DNA of 64,000 nucleotides from Agrypnia vestita (lineage: Eukaryota; Arthropoda; Insecta; Trichoptera; Phryganeidae): assembly GCA_016648135.1 (NCBI GenBank), contig JADDOH010000134.1, forward strand, positions 1 to 64,000. The letters are read 5' to 3'. Made by a program: the position numbers and the translations under genes. This document shows, piece by piece, positions 12,133 to 38,000 of the stretch; the first letter of the stretch is position 1, and every line of letters begins with the position of its first letter. The notes below the pieces were generated by a model. It was not told the DNA's origin. It saw only the letters and a list, made by a program, of their open reading frames with translations, and searched no databases.

Positions 12133-12957
12133 CCCCCCCTGGGCCGCGGACGCACATATCCGACAGGCACAAAATAATTTATTTATCGACGGCCGCGTAT
12201 CGAATTTGAAAAACGTAATTTTTTCCCAATAGAGAAATCCTGTTGTGACCTGTCGTTCCATTTTCAACTCAAAAACATCACCGATTATATTTTAAATCAA
12301 CAATCAAAACGGAAGTTTTTCTGCCGTCAAAATCGTATAGAGAAGTTGTAGATGTCGCCCCGATCGCGTGTTGTGCAATCGAAATTCAAATATTCCATCG
12401 TCAAGGTCACGCGCAATGTGCGCGGGAAATACGATTTATTTTTTTCGATTTTCGATTTATTTGTACACGTATATACAAATATATACGATATGTTTTGCGA
12501 TATTTGTCAGTTTTTGTTGGTTTATGATTCAATTGAATACTAATAGTGATTTATTAACAAAAATACACGCAATTTTGTTGCGTTTATTTGAAATATGTGT
12601 GTGTGTGAAAGTGTATCATATTTATGTGTTATGAGTGCGATGTCCCGTCGTGTGCCGTGCCGTGCAACAAAATATATCACACAGAAGAAGATTATTATTA
12701 TTAATAGTAGTGTTGTCTCTAATAAACAAATAAAAAAATTATTATTATTTTTCAGAAAATGTTGCGCTGGCAACATTATGGAAATTCAAAAAAAGATTAT
12801 TTTTTTTACTTAAATGATAAAAAAATCATTGCGTTTCGACACTTACGATAAAATAATATGAATGTGTGTGTTTTTTTTTAATATACGCATGTTTTCATGG
12901 TTTTTTCGTAAAAAGAAAAATCACAAAAAATTCCGAAAATTTACGGCCCACAACAAG
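12133..12957. mobile_element. Possible TTAA-inserted (piggyBac-like) non-autonomous element
   Basis: TTAA occurs at both edges (12129-12132 and 12958-12961). Inside, the left end is CCCCCCCTGGGCCGC and the right end, reverse complemented, is CTTGTTGTGGGCCGT. Only the TGGGCCG core matches, so the terminal repeat is weak. No transposase frame is seen. Confidence 0.3.
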
Positions 12958-12961
12958 TTAA

Positions 12962-13790
12962 GAATATATAAATATTGATTCAATTACTAAAAAATGTCGT
13001 TCTCAAACTCTGTGTGTAATTGGATTAGTACTAGGGAGTGAATTATTTGACAAAAAACTTCATTTTAGATATTTTGTTATGCGAAAATGCTTAAATTAAA
13101 GTAAAGGTGCTTGAAAATTTATTTTCTACGAGTAGTACGTATGTAAGCAATGTGAACCTTACAAAGTTTCTTTTATACATTCTTAATTAAACATTTGCTC
13201 ATTTAATAAGTATGAATTTCGGGAATTCTTAAAGTTTAGGACTGCTTGATATTTTTTTTACCTTTTGTTAGTCGATGATGACTTGCAAACAACATACTCG
13301 GACATAAAATATACATTTTAATTTATGTTAAATAAATCAATAATATTAAAATACATATTTGTAAATAAGACTATAAATAAAATGTAAAAATCATAAAAAG
13401 TTATATCGGATCATGAATTCGTTACTGTTTCAGTAGCATGTAGTTCTAATCTTAAACATTTCCTGATTTGGCGCTTCTAGTTATCTTGCTAGAATTAATC
13501 TTATCGGAATGTCAATGCCCAGTATGTATGCCTTACAACTTTAGTATTTCTGTGTATTTCAAATCTCTTCACTTTAACTTCAGTTTGATCTTTCATATTA
13601 TCTCCACAAAAACCTATTACGGTGGATGTGGTACTATCAAATATAAAATGATAGTAGGTAATTGGAATTATAATTGTATTTACATATATGTGTATTGTAT
13701 GATATTGGCCAAAATTGATTCCTCATTTCTTAAATGTAATGAACACAGAAATATAATAAATAATTTAATGTTAGATTTCACATTATAAAT
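12962..13790. other. AT-rich stretch, nothing recognised
   Basis: The open frame at 13468-13788 on the + strand is AT-rich, has no recognisable motif and is probably chance. Confidence 0.4.
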
Positions 13791-14037
13791 TGACGGTCTC
13801 TATGTATACTGTCGAATCTGCAAAAATTCGATTTTCTGTTTACTAACTTAAACTATCCGATTTGCCTTATATTTTCGGATAATGTTAAAAATATTTTTAA
13901 TTTTCCTTTAAAATTCGCTTTTTTAAAACTAAAACTCAAATTTCATTTAACACCAAAAATATAGAGTAAATTGGATGTTTTGAGATATTAAAGCGAAAAT
14001 AGAAATTTTGCAGATTCGACAGTATACGTTGGGACCG
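13791..14037. mobile_element. MITE with about 35-base terminal inverted repeats
   Basis: The left end ACGGTCTCTATGTATACTGT continues CGAATCTGCAAAA. The right end, reverse complemented, reads ACGGTCCCAACGTATACTGT continuing CGAATCTGCAAAA. The interior is AT-rich and non-coding. TTG flanks both sides (13788-13790 and after the right end), too short to be decisive as a target duplication. Confidence 0.65.
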
Positions 14038-15264
14038 TTGAAATGTTTGTCTTTATATGGTTTGAAGGAATTAAATCAAATTGATATAATTTTTTACAGA
14101 GACTGCGTGTGTTTTGTATTAATTTGCTAGTTTTATAATATGTGAAGGGTCATTTATTTCAAGAAACATGTTTTATAATGGATTAATTATTTTAATGAAA
14201 GGAGATTCTGCTTTGTAAAGCGTACAACATACCGGTTTGTTGCATTTTGTGCTTACATAAGTATTTGTCTTCTCTGCTGGTCTTGAAATTATCATTTGAA
14301 ACTTATATTTTTGTAATTTAAGATAATAAAAAAAATATATATATACAACCTTTTCAATTGATGTGTGCACCATCCAATGAATACATATTTTACATTTAGT
14401 ATGATATAAATCTTTCATTTAATAAAACAGATTATGTAGGTACAGGTTCATTATAACTAGTATTGTACATATTATATTTAAACATATCATGTCTAAATGT
14501 TTTCTTTCGCATATAAGTAATATTTTCTAACTGCATAAAGTTAAAACGCAATAATGTAATATAAATATCATGTTAATTGACAGTTTGTTAATTATATTAT
14601 AATTATGGTATGTTTATGCATTACAAAGTATCTTTTATGTGTAATTTTAGAATAATTTCCTTTTGAATTTTTAATCTACAGACTAATGAGGTATAACAAT
14701 TTACTACTCTATTAAATAAATACACGTTTTAGTCATATACGCCTGAGCAATAAGATGATGGACAATATTATTATTATTACAATATTATTATTATCCTCTT
14801 TTAAATAAGTAAAGCTTTTATTATTAAATTAAAAGAATTTCAGGTTTTTTCCTTTTTATTTTTTTTATAATTAAAAATGATGATAGCGACATCTATGTTT
14901 TTGTCATATAAGCTATAATTTTGAAACTTTTCATTGTACCACAATGCTTAAATAATATTCTTTATTTGTAAAATAAATAATCTCAAGTCAAGACCACAAG
15001 ACTTATTATATAAATAAATACATATACATATGTATTTACTAACATTGTAATATTTTTTTTCATTAAAATGTAAGTTTTGTGTAGTTTTGACTTTTCCAAC
15101 TGTTTACCAATTATCTTGATATATTTTTGTAATAATTCGTAATATTTTATATATTCAGTTTTCTTAACATGTATTGTATAATTGTTAATTTTTTTGAAAT
15201 AAATATTTTTTTAATGAGCTAACCATCTTTTAATTAAAGCCTAATAATAAATATAAATTTAAAA
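14038..15264. other. AT-rich intergenic stretch upstream of DHX38
   Basis: Several ATT/AAT microsatellite runs (for example 14770-14795) are present. No coding or repeat family identified. Confidence 0.4.
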
Positions 15265-15546
15265 TTGGCGCTAATACCTACCGCCTAACCCCCCACCATT
15301 TTGCAGGGGGCGTGGCCTGGTTTAGTTCCGAAACCTTCCGCCGCTGCGCGGTTTTCAATTGCTGGAAATCCATAGATGATTTTACAACTTTAAGTGTCTT
15401 ATCTATATTATTATGTTATCTATGTCGCAACCCATAGAAAAATAATACAAATTTTAACCTTAAATTATTTTAAATTTGACGTTTCGTTTGTCATACGAAA
15501 ACAACTGTTTTGAAAAGTATATTGTGTTTTAAATTACGATAATACT
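15265..15546 (+). promoter_or_regulatory. Probable DHX38 promoter and 5' untranslated region
   Basis: A short G+C-rich island (15280-15350) in otherwise AT-rich DNA contains GGGGGCGTGGCC, an Sp1/KLF-type GC box, and a CpG cluster CCGCCGCTGCGCGG. It lies 200-260 bases before the DHX38 start codon. No TATA box stands out, as expected for a housekeeping splicing gene. The transcription start cannot be placed from sequence alone. Confidence 0.45.
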
Positions 15547-27988
<12,442 letters not shown>

Positions 27989-28795
27989 GTAAGTGATTTT
28001 TCTGCTACTTCTTTATATTATTATCATCAGTTTCTCATTAAATAATTGTCTAGTATGGAGGAATGAGGAATGAGGAACTTAAAAGTAAAATTATCATTAT
28101 CTTACTGACTAAAATAGAGAGGGATTTGTTTGAAAATGATAATAATTTTATTTTATTTTATTAAGTTTAGCACAAACACAGGCATGACAGGCACGGTATA
28201 GCATATTTTCATCTAAATACTATCATATACAATATTGTCATCATATTTATATTTCTTTTAGTCATAGATTATATTTTAGTCTACATGCAGTTAGCACATG
28301 CTTTGTCTCCAGCCGTTTCGGACGAAGCGGCTTATATGAACATACATTGCAATAAGACTGGAATGTACAAAGGCGTAATCACACAAGGAAGTTGTATGTG
28401 TTGCATCAATGATCATGAAATAATTGCAATAAAATGATCTTTTTGAATTTCGATTTGCAGTCTTAAAATATATCTATATTGCTTTGCGAATGAAGAATAT
28501 TGTACATTCTAATGCTTCGCGGTAACGGAGAAAAGTGGCAATAGTGAAATTTTTTATATTGATAACGGCTCTTGCATACATGTTTGAATTTTTTATAAGC
28601 ATTTTATAAAACACATCAGTTTCAAAATCTCTGCTCTGGCTAAAAAATCATTTTCAAATTTGTTTATCTTATTTTGGTAAATTGTTTAGTGGCAGTTTTA
28701 CTTTTGAAAACTTCACACGCACTTATTCCCACACCATCCTGTGTTTTTTATTAATTTTTTTTTTAGTTACCCTTTATTATTGCTTGCCCAACGTA

Positions 28796-29216
28796 ACTTG
28801 GCGTGCGGCGAATTTGGAACTAAAACCCACCCCGCCCGCACCCGGCGGTAACCCCTCGCCCTGTCATTTGGTTCAATTTTGTATTTGGTCGAGAGCTGTG
28901 ACATCTTGATTACCGATATACACTGAATTATTATGTCCGAAACATCCTAAACAGTCCGGGATGGTGCAAGACCAATTTCCAATGAAGTATTAAAGTTTTG
29001 CGAAGCTGAAAAAGCGAATAATGGACCGATATTACCGTCTGACAGTTTGACAGATAGAACGGCCGCCCTTACTGCATGGTTTCTTTAGTGCTGCCCGACC
29101 AAATTTCTGTATTTAATACGACACCGGTAACTGGACATTCTGTATTGTGTAATAAATTATTTACACCCTGACAACTTCTGTTACGCAACAGGGACGCCCT
29201 CCCTCGCACGCCAAGT
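28796..29216. mobile_element. IS630-like non-autonomous relic flanked by TA
   Basis: Inverted ends ACTTGGCGTGCG are each flanked by TA (28794-28795 and 29217-29218). Inside, 28954-29079 on the + strand reads VRDGARPISNEVLKFCEAEK and NNGPILPSDSLTDRTAALTA. This matches the DNA-binding half of IS630-like transposases and resembles the fragment at 8264-8577. The catalytic half is absent. The G+C content is higher than in the surroundings. Confidence 0.6.
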
Positions 29217-32056
29217 TATAGTGGTACGTCTATACCAACAATTTTCTAATAAAAATTACCATTCTTCCTAATTAGTAGAATTTCTTTTTTTATCTTAAGA
29301 TAGTAGATTGTCTATGCTATCAACTAATAATGTAGGTTCATACTACGTGACTAGTTATCCGTTTTTACCTGCAATTTTCTATTAAAAATCTTCAATATTT
29401 TGAAAAATTATTCTCCAATGAATAGACTTCCTTTAAAGCACAAATATCATCTATCAGTAAATTTACTATAAAATGTCAACAGTTTATATGTATTTCAAAT
29501 TGTTTGAAAATTCGTTTAGATAGAATAAATTATTTATTTTTCACTAGGGTATATTATGCAAGTGAATGAGGAATAAACGCACCTCAACAATTTGATTATA
29601 TTGTTGATATTCAAAACACCCTTGTAAAAGTGTATTCTCAAGTTATGCAATTTCATGATGGTATCTTCTAGTTAGGGCTTACCATGATATAATTTTAAAA
29701 TACTCAGCATTTTATTTGAAACACATTTCTGAAATCATAACTGGACATTTTCAATTTAATACTGAATATGATTTGATTTTGATATCATTATTTTTTTTTG
29801 TTTACTATGGAAATTATGTTTTTATGTGATCGGTTATTGTTGGAATGACATTTTTCCTTCAATCTAATCATTTTATTTACCTTGTCTCTTTACAAAACTT
29901 AATACAAAATGTACACAGATGGCAGTGCTCTGTTTAAAAATAGAAAGTGAATAATTTAAGCATGAAATGTTTCTATGTAAACAAATTTCCAAATAATTTT
30001 CACATAAAAATGTGCTCAGGTTTTCATGACCGTTTAAATCTTCTGGTTTGAGTTTTTGGGATATTTTCGCATGTTTCTATGCTTTTCTTTCTGGCTGATG
30101 TTTTTTTTCACCTTAGATTAATTAGATAAGTTAGATTTTGTAATATTTTACTTTCTCTCCCTGTTATTATCCTCACTGGTGAGGACCGTGATCTCTCATG
30201 TGTGATCTTTTGACGGTCTGTCTTCATCTGGAACTGTCTTAGTCAAATCTGGAGACGTAGTATGGAGATGCAAATATATTATCCTTTACTTGGTCCATCC
30301 AGCACATCGAAGAGAGTTCTATGCGTCAGGATTCTGGGGTTTTTCCTAACATTATAAGCCTGTCCACGATTTCTCACCTTGTTGGCAGAATTCTCTAAAA
30401 AAACTGTTATCAGATATCACTAAATGTGAATATTCCACAAATATGATTGCCATATGCAGCTGTTTAATGTAATCTCTTGTGTGTTTCAAAAACCAAGATT
30501 TCTGCTTTTATTTCGACACATCATGTAAATTCCACCAGTTTCATAAATTTTGTGTTTATGTTATCTGTAAATGTTAAGTTTGAAATTTTCTCATCTCATA
30601 TGGATACTCACCTGCCTGGTATTTGTGCATTTTACTGGACTATAAAACATTTATTTTCAGTCATTCCATTTTTGCGCCATCAACATTAATTGATTCCATC
30701 TAAAGGTTGTGCACAGTTGTTAGGTATTGACTGATAGGGAATGACATTGATTGATTATTATAATTCTTAAATATCTATAAAAATTAAGATATATTTTCCC
30801 ATACAAGAATATAGTTTCGTGTCTATGAGATATCTATAATATATATCTAGATTAGATCCCCCTGGAGATAAACCCCAGTATAAACCCTATATTTTCAAGG
30901 CATATTATGCATGTGGTATTCAAAAAGATTCCTCAAAGTACATACTGTCATTCGGTTTATGTAATTCGCATAGCTTTATGAGATTATTCATATATACGTT
31001 TGCACTGTTAACATACCAGACACTTTCCTGTTAACTTTCACTTTAATTTTACTGATTAATTGGTGGGAAAATTAGTTGATGGGTACTCGAGAAATACAAA
31101 AACAATTGTAGTAACCAAATTTTATTATAAAAAAGTCATTTTATTTATTTTATTCAACATAATTATGAGTAACTTACTCTGAGAATACAATACTTATTAG
31201 ACATAATATTATATATATTACACAAGGAGTATTTAAATAATAACTCTTTCAAAATAAATCATATTATGTATAGTTAACATTACTCTGAACATTAATGGCG
31301 ATTCACTTGAACATGTCAAACAATAGTGAAACGTAAAAAAAACGCATGTAGGTTACGATAAAATTATGATAAATTATCAATAATGATGATTTAACAAATG
31401 GAATTTATTTTTATTCAAACAGTATTATATAATAACAAATGATAGATTTATCAATTTTCGGGAAATTCCTAGCATAATAGAATTAACTGCACCGAACGGG
31501 AATGTTTATCACATTATTAATGTTTTCCATACAAATAAATCTAGATCACAGAAAGTTTTACCTTACTCTTTCTTCCCTTATTGTAATTTGATTAGAATCA
31601 TAAATTGCGATTTTACCAGCATTTTTTATAATACTTCATAATACGCTTCTAAGTATTAAAATCTTAAATTTTTAAATTTATTAACTGGTGTAGAATACTT
31701 TTTGCCTTTGCAGTCTACCCGCAGATTTCCCTTAAGTCTCTATGCAGCGTACAAAAGTACGCTAATTTCAGGCATGTAAAAATGCATTTGAAAATCTGAT
31801 GACGTGTAAAATGCAGTTCATTCGTTAAAGTCTTAAAGCGTTGCACATCGACGTCTGTGAGCAGAAACTCGATGCTGGATGAGTGTTACCTCTGCTGCCG
31901 TGACCCTTGTCTGTCCTACCTTGCAAGCCACGTGGGAATGCAAAAGCACAATTTGAACAGCGAGTTGCCATCTCGTTGCGTGGCTTTTCTGCTCGCTGCC
32001 TCTGCGCCGGGTGGTATTGTCTCAGGAGGGGATAGTCGCAGAGGGAGGGCCCCGTC
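29217..32056. other. Non-coding stretch downstream of DHX38 exon 11 and of the LRAT gene stop
   Basis: I searched for a DHX38 exon resuming with VARR-DLKLIVTSATMDA and found none. A Penelope-type arm lies at 30015-30105. About 31850-32056 is the likely 3' untranslated region of the LRAT-like gene (- strand); an AATAAA is at about 31681-31676 on that strand. The remainder is AT-rich with no recognised feature. Confidence 0.45.
30015..30105 (+). repeat. Penelope-type repeat arm, third copy
   Basis: CTCAGGTTTTCATGACCGTT and GGGATATTTTCGCATGT match the start of the 26540 element and the 22903-23025 repeat. The hammerhead-like hairpin is lost here (GGCTGATGTTTTTT). Confidence 0.5.
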
Positions 32057-35000
32057 TCACACAGTTTGTAGGTGCTTCCGGTGTTGGTTTCCCGCGACCA
32101 GCAGAACCCCCATGTTCATACCCACGTTGCCCCACTTCAAGGTCTCGTTTATCTAAAACAAGAAGGAAATTATATTCATTACTTTTTGATATAAAATTTA
32201 ACACCAGCATGCAATCATTCCGTTCACAAAAATAAATAAACATCTGTATACGAGTTATTTTTTTAAACTAACTATTTTATTATGTGATAACTATCAAAAA
32301 TTTGAAAACAATGTGTAGTACATATGTAAACACGAAAAAGAAAAATAATATTTATTCAAAAAAATCTTTTCATCTATATTTTTTATAACTTTTTGGCTAA
32401 GCAATGTTATTATTTACATCACAGCATTTCATAACAGTCGGATCACACTGGCAGATTACCAAATATTTAAAATTTATTCATAGTGTCGGAGAACATTGGA
32501 ACTGGGTGAAGGATTTAGACACGTTTAAAATTAATTTTTGCTACTCAGTGAGTTCGGAACAATAAACAAGACTATCCAAGAATAAGAATTACACTATACA
32601 TATTATATACAAAGAAACAAACAAAATAGTTATACACATTGAACAAAGTTAAAGACAAAAGCAAAAGTTTAAGAAATTTGTTTTCTGGAAATTATTCCAT
32701 TATTTGAGTTTAAAGTTATGCAATTGTGGATTCATTTTTATCTCTTATGCGTACACTTTTTATATAGGTACCGAAATGGCATGACAAGGTTAACCAATGT
32801 CAGGGAGACTTCGCACAATAATATTTATCGGCGCGATTAAGGTGATTTTTAATTTATTTTAAATAAAATATTGAATTCATATATTTTTTCAGATTTTTCG
32901 TAAATAATTTTTCTATAAGATATTTGTAATATTTAGTTTCTGAAAGGGTTTTAGTATCGGAGAGATTTGATTTTTTATCATTGTAAATGCCTTTGGAATA
33001 GATCAAGAGAGCAACTTAAAAAAATATTAGTACATCAAACAATTAAATTCCAAAATCGATTGCGCAACAAAGTAAATGGGCGTTTCCCGCGCTTGCGCTT
33101 TGACAGTTGGAGCCGGCGAGGTGTAAGCGTTTGAAAATGCACGTCCGCCTCTCATCACGTTCGCAATCGCAAATAACATTCAGAGCAAGAGTAATAAACA
33201 AGCGTATTGTTTTCATAACAAAGAAGTTACCGCGTTCTAAAAATGGGGGCCAACGGCTCCCTATTTAAGTAAAAAATTGTTCAATGGACTGCCTCTCCCC
33301 TCTCTTTATGTGTAATAGTAACCAGTAACCTTCTTTGTCTCCGAATCTCGCAAAATGATACATGTAAAAACATTTCAAATGTTTTTTTTCCCGCGCAAAC
33401 ATATCTCAAGTAAAACATCGATGTTGTTTACTGTTCGGTTCGATGTACTTCAGCCGGGAAAACATTCGGAATATGTGTCGAGGGCGCGATATGTTTATGT
33501 CACGTGATTTTATGTCGCAATATCGGCGGACTATTTTAATCATCTTTGCCCTTTACGAAGATTAACGACATTCGGCGAAACCAGTTTCAACATGTAAATT
33601 TAATATCCCTTCAAAAATGCATAATCAAGTAGGTACCTCCCGTCACCATTTTTGGCTTTGTGGAGGCTTGTTGACAAAGATACGCGGGAAAATACCGCGC
33701 TCATTTTAATCTGTAATACTTTAAATAAATAAGTACACATTACATCTGGTTTCATTGGAGTGATGTATTTTTTTTATGATAAGCATGAATGTATGAAGGT
33801 TGCACAGCCACACTGATAATCCCTTCCTAAAATCAGTGGCATCTGAACAGGTTTTCTCTAGAGATTGACAAATCATACATATCACATTTGACTTTTTTAA
33901 ATCTGACGCCTTATCGTGTTATGATGAGATACACTTTCACCATATTTGCATTAGTTTGACGCACTGCTGCTGTAAAGCGTTGCTATGTACTTGGTATCAA
34001 CGACCTTGCATGCATTTTATACGGAACGATCTCTGTGGAATGCGAATCGAAGCTCGACCGCACTACCGCCGTGCCACGAGTTTGCATTATTACGTCGTTA
34101 AATTATTTAAAAAAATAATAATAAAAATTGTTCTCTATTTGTCTTGAAATATCTTTACAGGATTTGGCCTTGTGTCGTATGTGATAACTCAAGAAAGTTT
34201 ATTCTATCGATTCATCCAACGTACCCGAGTATATTGCCAGAAAATCGGCATTTGATTTTGGACTTCGCTCTTTTAAATTTACATATTCAAGCTGTTGCAG
34301 GTGTGTGTTCGCAAAGTCACGCAAATATTCTGGCACGTTCGCTAACTTTAAGTAATTTTAAAAAATACACCGATCTTTCAGTATAAAAAGAGATCTCGAT
34401 TCGTCATTTTCCCGCGCTCGCTCGCTCCTATTCTATTTTTCCTTTTCTCGTCTAGACACGCGAGTCACGCTCTGATGACGCTAAACCCCACCACAAAACT
34501 TCATATAAATAAAGTGACCAGGTTTTCTGTTTTCCGGACCCTGCAATAAGAGAAAGGGACTTCAAAATGCGAGAGGTAGCCTCGCTCCGTCCGGGACGGA
34601 GCGCCTGGTCACATTACTCGTTCGTTTAGTTCGTGTGGAATGTTGCCAAATGTCAAATGATTTTTCTGTATTCGTATCGTTTTATTTTTGTAAATTTAGT
34701 CAGTTTACAATCACCGTGTGTAATCTAGAAGTAATATATCATTTCTTTTTTAGTCTGGTCAAAGTTTATTCAGTATTTTTAAAATTTGAATTTAAAATGA
34801 AACGATCGTTTAGATCGTATTGGCATTCAAAGTTGTCTCATAAAAGACACTCGTATCAATCAAAATACATACTTGGATGCACACGAGTGTCGTAGACGTG
34901 CAACAAAAACTATTGGAGTACAGATTTTACAGGACATTATTATTATTTTTGCTGGCGACTCGGACAATTGAGCGGGCGAGGCGCCATGGACGCGTCACGT

Positions 35001-38000
35001 GACCGAACGGCGCTCGGCCCAGACGCAGCGGACATTTTTGTGTTCGTAAAATACTTTTCTTTGCAACGCGAAATGAAATGAACACCGACGTGAAAAATGG
35101 AACAATCCCGGGTGAGCGAAAATGAGGAGAAATAAGTGTGTTAAACCATTAGTAGTGATACAAAATGCTCTGAAAGGCTTAGTAAGAAAATTACATGGGG
35201 TTAAAAAATGATGCTTCGAGTCAACTATCGCTATGTAAAATAAAATTAATCTAGCAAAGTTATTTAATTAAAAAAGGTCGACTTAAAGTTGACGATTTTA
35301 AGAATGATTTTTCGATGATTGAAAATTTTAATGTTAACCCAATAATGATATGTTTTATTTATAGACTAAACATGCTTTGTAGATTGGCAGTCTGACATCA
35401 ACGTGTCGGCCATTATATGCAAAGTATGTTTTACTGATAACATCGCTAGCATAAACAGTTGAATGTCAGCCCGAGACCGAATAAATACCGGTTTTGTTTT
35501 AAATGTTATTCGGCCGAAAAAATAACCTAAATTTACTGTAATATACGACATTCTTATTTATCCCAAGCGCGACAATTTAATGACGATACGACCTTTCGTA
35601 ATTTGCGACTGTGCACTCGATTGAGGGATGCTACGTGACACGTTCTCAAAGAATGATACCGTCATTAAAAATAAAATGTCCAACGCGCGTCTGATTTAAT
35701 CATGGAAGCCTACAAAAAAAATGGCCACATAATTTGATCGCTCTCGGGTCGCAATCACTTGACCGCGGTCGCGGCCCGCGAGGCCGGCGCCCGAACGATC
35801 AAGAGCTAGAAAAAAGCTGGAAGAACTCTGCAAGCATTTTTTGGACACCCTGAAAATGATGGGCAGGTGGTAACATGGACACAGAGCAAAACCTTCAAAG
35901 GGTAAATCCCAAAAATGCCTCACCGTTTAAGCAAACTGCACCGCTTCGGGATGCAGCTTTCAAACGATGTTCCACATCGCCATCGGCCACGTGACCTGCA
36001 ACCAAAGTTTATGTTTTTGGGGGACAAGACTTAACAACAAATCAATGCGATTGAAATGTCAAATGGCGTGAAATGAGAAACATTCACGAATGAGTTCACT
36101 CTTAAATAATGAGGAGGGTTGAGTCTGATGGGGATGTTTAATCTGCACCTTCACCCCACTCTGCAAAGCTTCGAGGGAGACGAATGAACTGGAATTTTAA
36201 CACACAAGAGATGACATTTGACAGAGGCTTACTGATAAATGCAAGTTCATCGCTCCAATGAGACATGTTCTATGTGTAATTTATAGAAATAAAAATAAAG
36301 CAACGGTGGAAATTAAATACAATTCGATGGGTCTCTCACCTGTCTAGAGCGAGCCTGTTCCGGGGTCTCCCCGTAGCGGCACCAATGGACGAAGTGCAGG
36401 CTATTGTGCCAGTTTCTGTCATAACGACTCCTGGCCACGGTGTCAATCTGCAACAATAAATCTATGCATTAAAGACATTTCTCGACTGTGGATACAACGA
36501 AGCTACGAGCATCATTGGCGAACTGCAGACATTATTTTTATACAATAGTTACGTAACAAGTCGCGATAGCAACGAAGCAATCTGTACAAATAAGATTTAT
36601 TGATTGAATAAAACACCAGAAACGGCGTGCACAATACATAATTTTGTTGCGAAATGAATAACTTTTATGTCTGATATGATGTTGTGGACTGATTTCACTC
36701 ATCATGTCCGCCAATAGCGATGCTCGAAGCTCCATCTCAACACACCCAACTGGGGTTTCAACCTTTTTTTTTCCATCACTTACCTATTATCTATCTATAC
36801 CATGTATAATACCTACACCTGTATCTTTTCGATTCGTTTAAACAAGGGACCATTAGCCAGTTTTACACGTCATTACATATTTATTACATTTCCGTGGGGG
36901 GTGGTGTAAATTTGGATACCATCCTCGAGGCGACCATGGCCTGCCCCAGGTTGTAGCGCCATCATAGTGATGTGATTTAAAACAACATAGAGCCAACATT
37001 TCGCAAAACAGGTTACTACAATGTCGCGCTTATCGACTTTATCAAATTTAATTACGTTATTGTCACAGACACGTGATTTGCGGCTAGATAGGACGAGATC
37101 ACAAAACAATGGCATTTTATTTGTATCGAGTTCGCAAAATTGGTCAAAGCTGAAATAATGTCTCCATTTGCGATGAATGCGTTGTTTTATATTTTGCGAC
37201 CTTGATTCGCTCGATCGCCATTTTGTTTACTATTTATATTTTTACATTCTATTAATACGCCCAGGAGACCACCGCGTCCTACAGCAATTGACCTTTCCTA
37301 CCACAAACTCCACAATCAGATCGATTGATGTTACGTTGGCGCCGTAATATTGTCAACACGGTATACGTTGTTAACTTATGCAAATATCCCGCGTATTATT
37401 CATCCAGCATCGATTGCTGCAACTCTTTTGTTTCATAGCGCGTCACTGCGGCCGAAATGCCTGCATCGAATTTGTGTCGCGTTTATCTCTTTATTGTATT
37501 ATATTTAATTAAACAATGCTTCTCCCCATTCATTTGATTTAGGTATTTTTTTAATATCGCAAATGTCGAACAATTGATGACATACATAATTACTGCGCGC
37601 GGTTCGGCCGGTTAGTTGTAATTTAGAAATTTATTTTATAAGCATTTTAATTATACAGATGTCGGTCGCTTGGTTGATCGAATAGGCGCTCAATTTCTTA
37701 TGAATTTTTCCTTGAACGCGCATTACCAGCTTATCTTTGGCAATTCTTGCAAGATTTGGATTTCGTTATTTAGAACGTTGTACCGTTCACTATTATTCTG
37801 TGTGATTTATTTACATTTCTTTTTTAATAAAAATTTCTGTGAATAGGTATTATCTAGCATTTTTAAAGAAATAGTAATATTCGAACACTTACGTAAAGTA
37901 TCATCAACTAATAAATTAGTCATTTTTAATTATTCGAGGTACCTTTTTATGCGACAGTATTTTTTTAATATCTTGTTCAATACAAACATATAAGAACAAT

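Noticed and set aside
13468..13788. 106-residue + strand frame as a small gene
   Set aside because: Composition follows the AT-rich background, with no splice or start context and no motif.
34444..34500. CTGATGA at about 34477 as another hammerhead
   Set aside because: No hairpin or GAAA follows at the right spacing.
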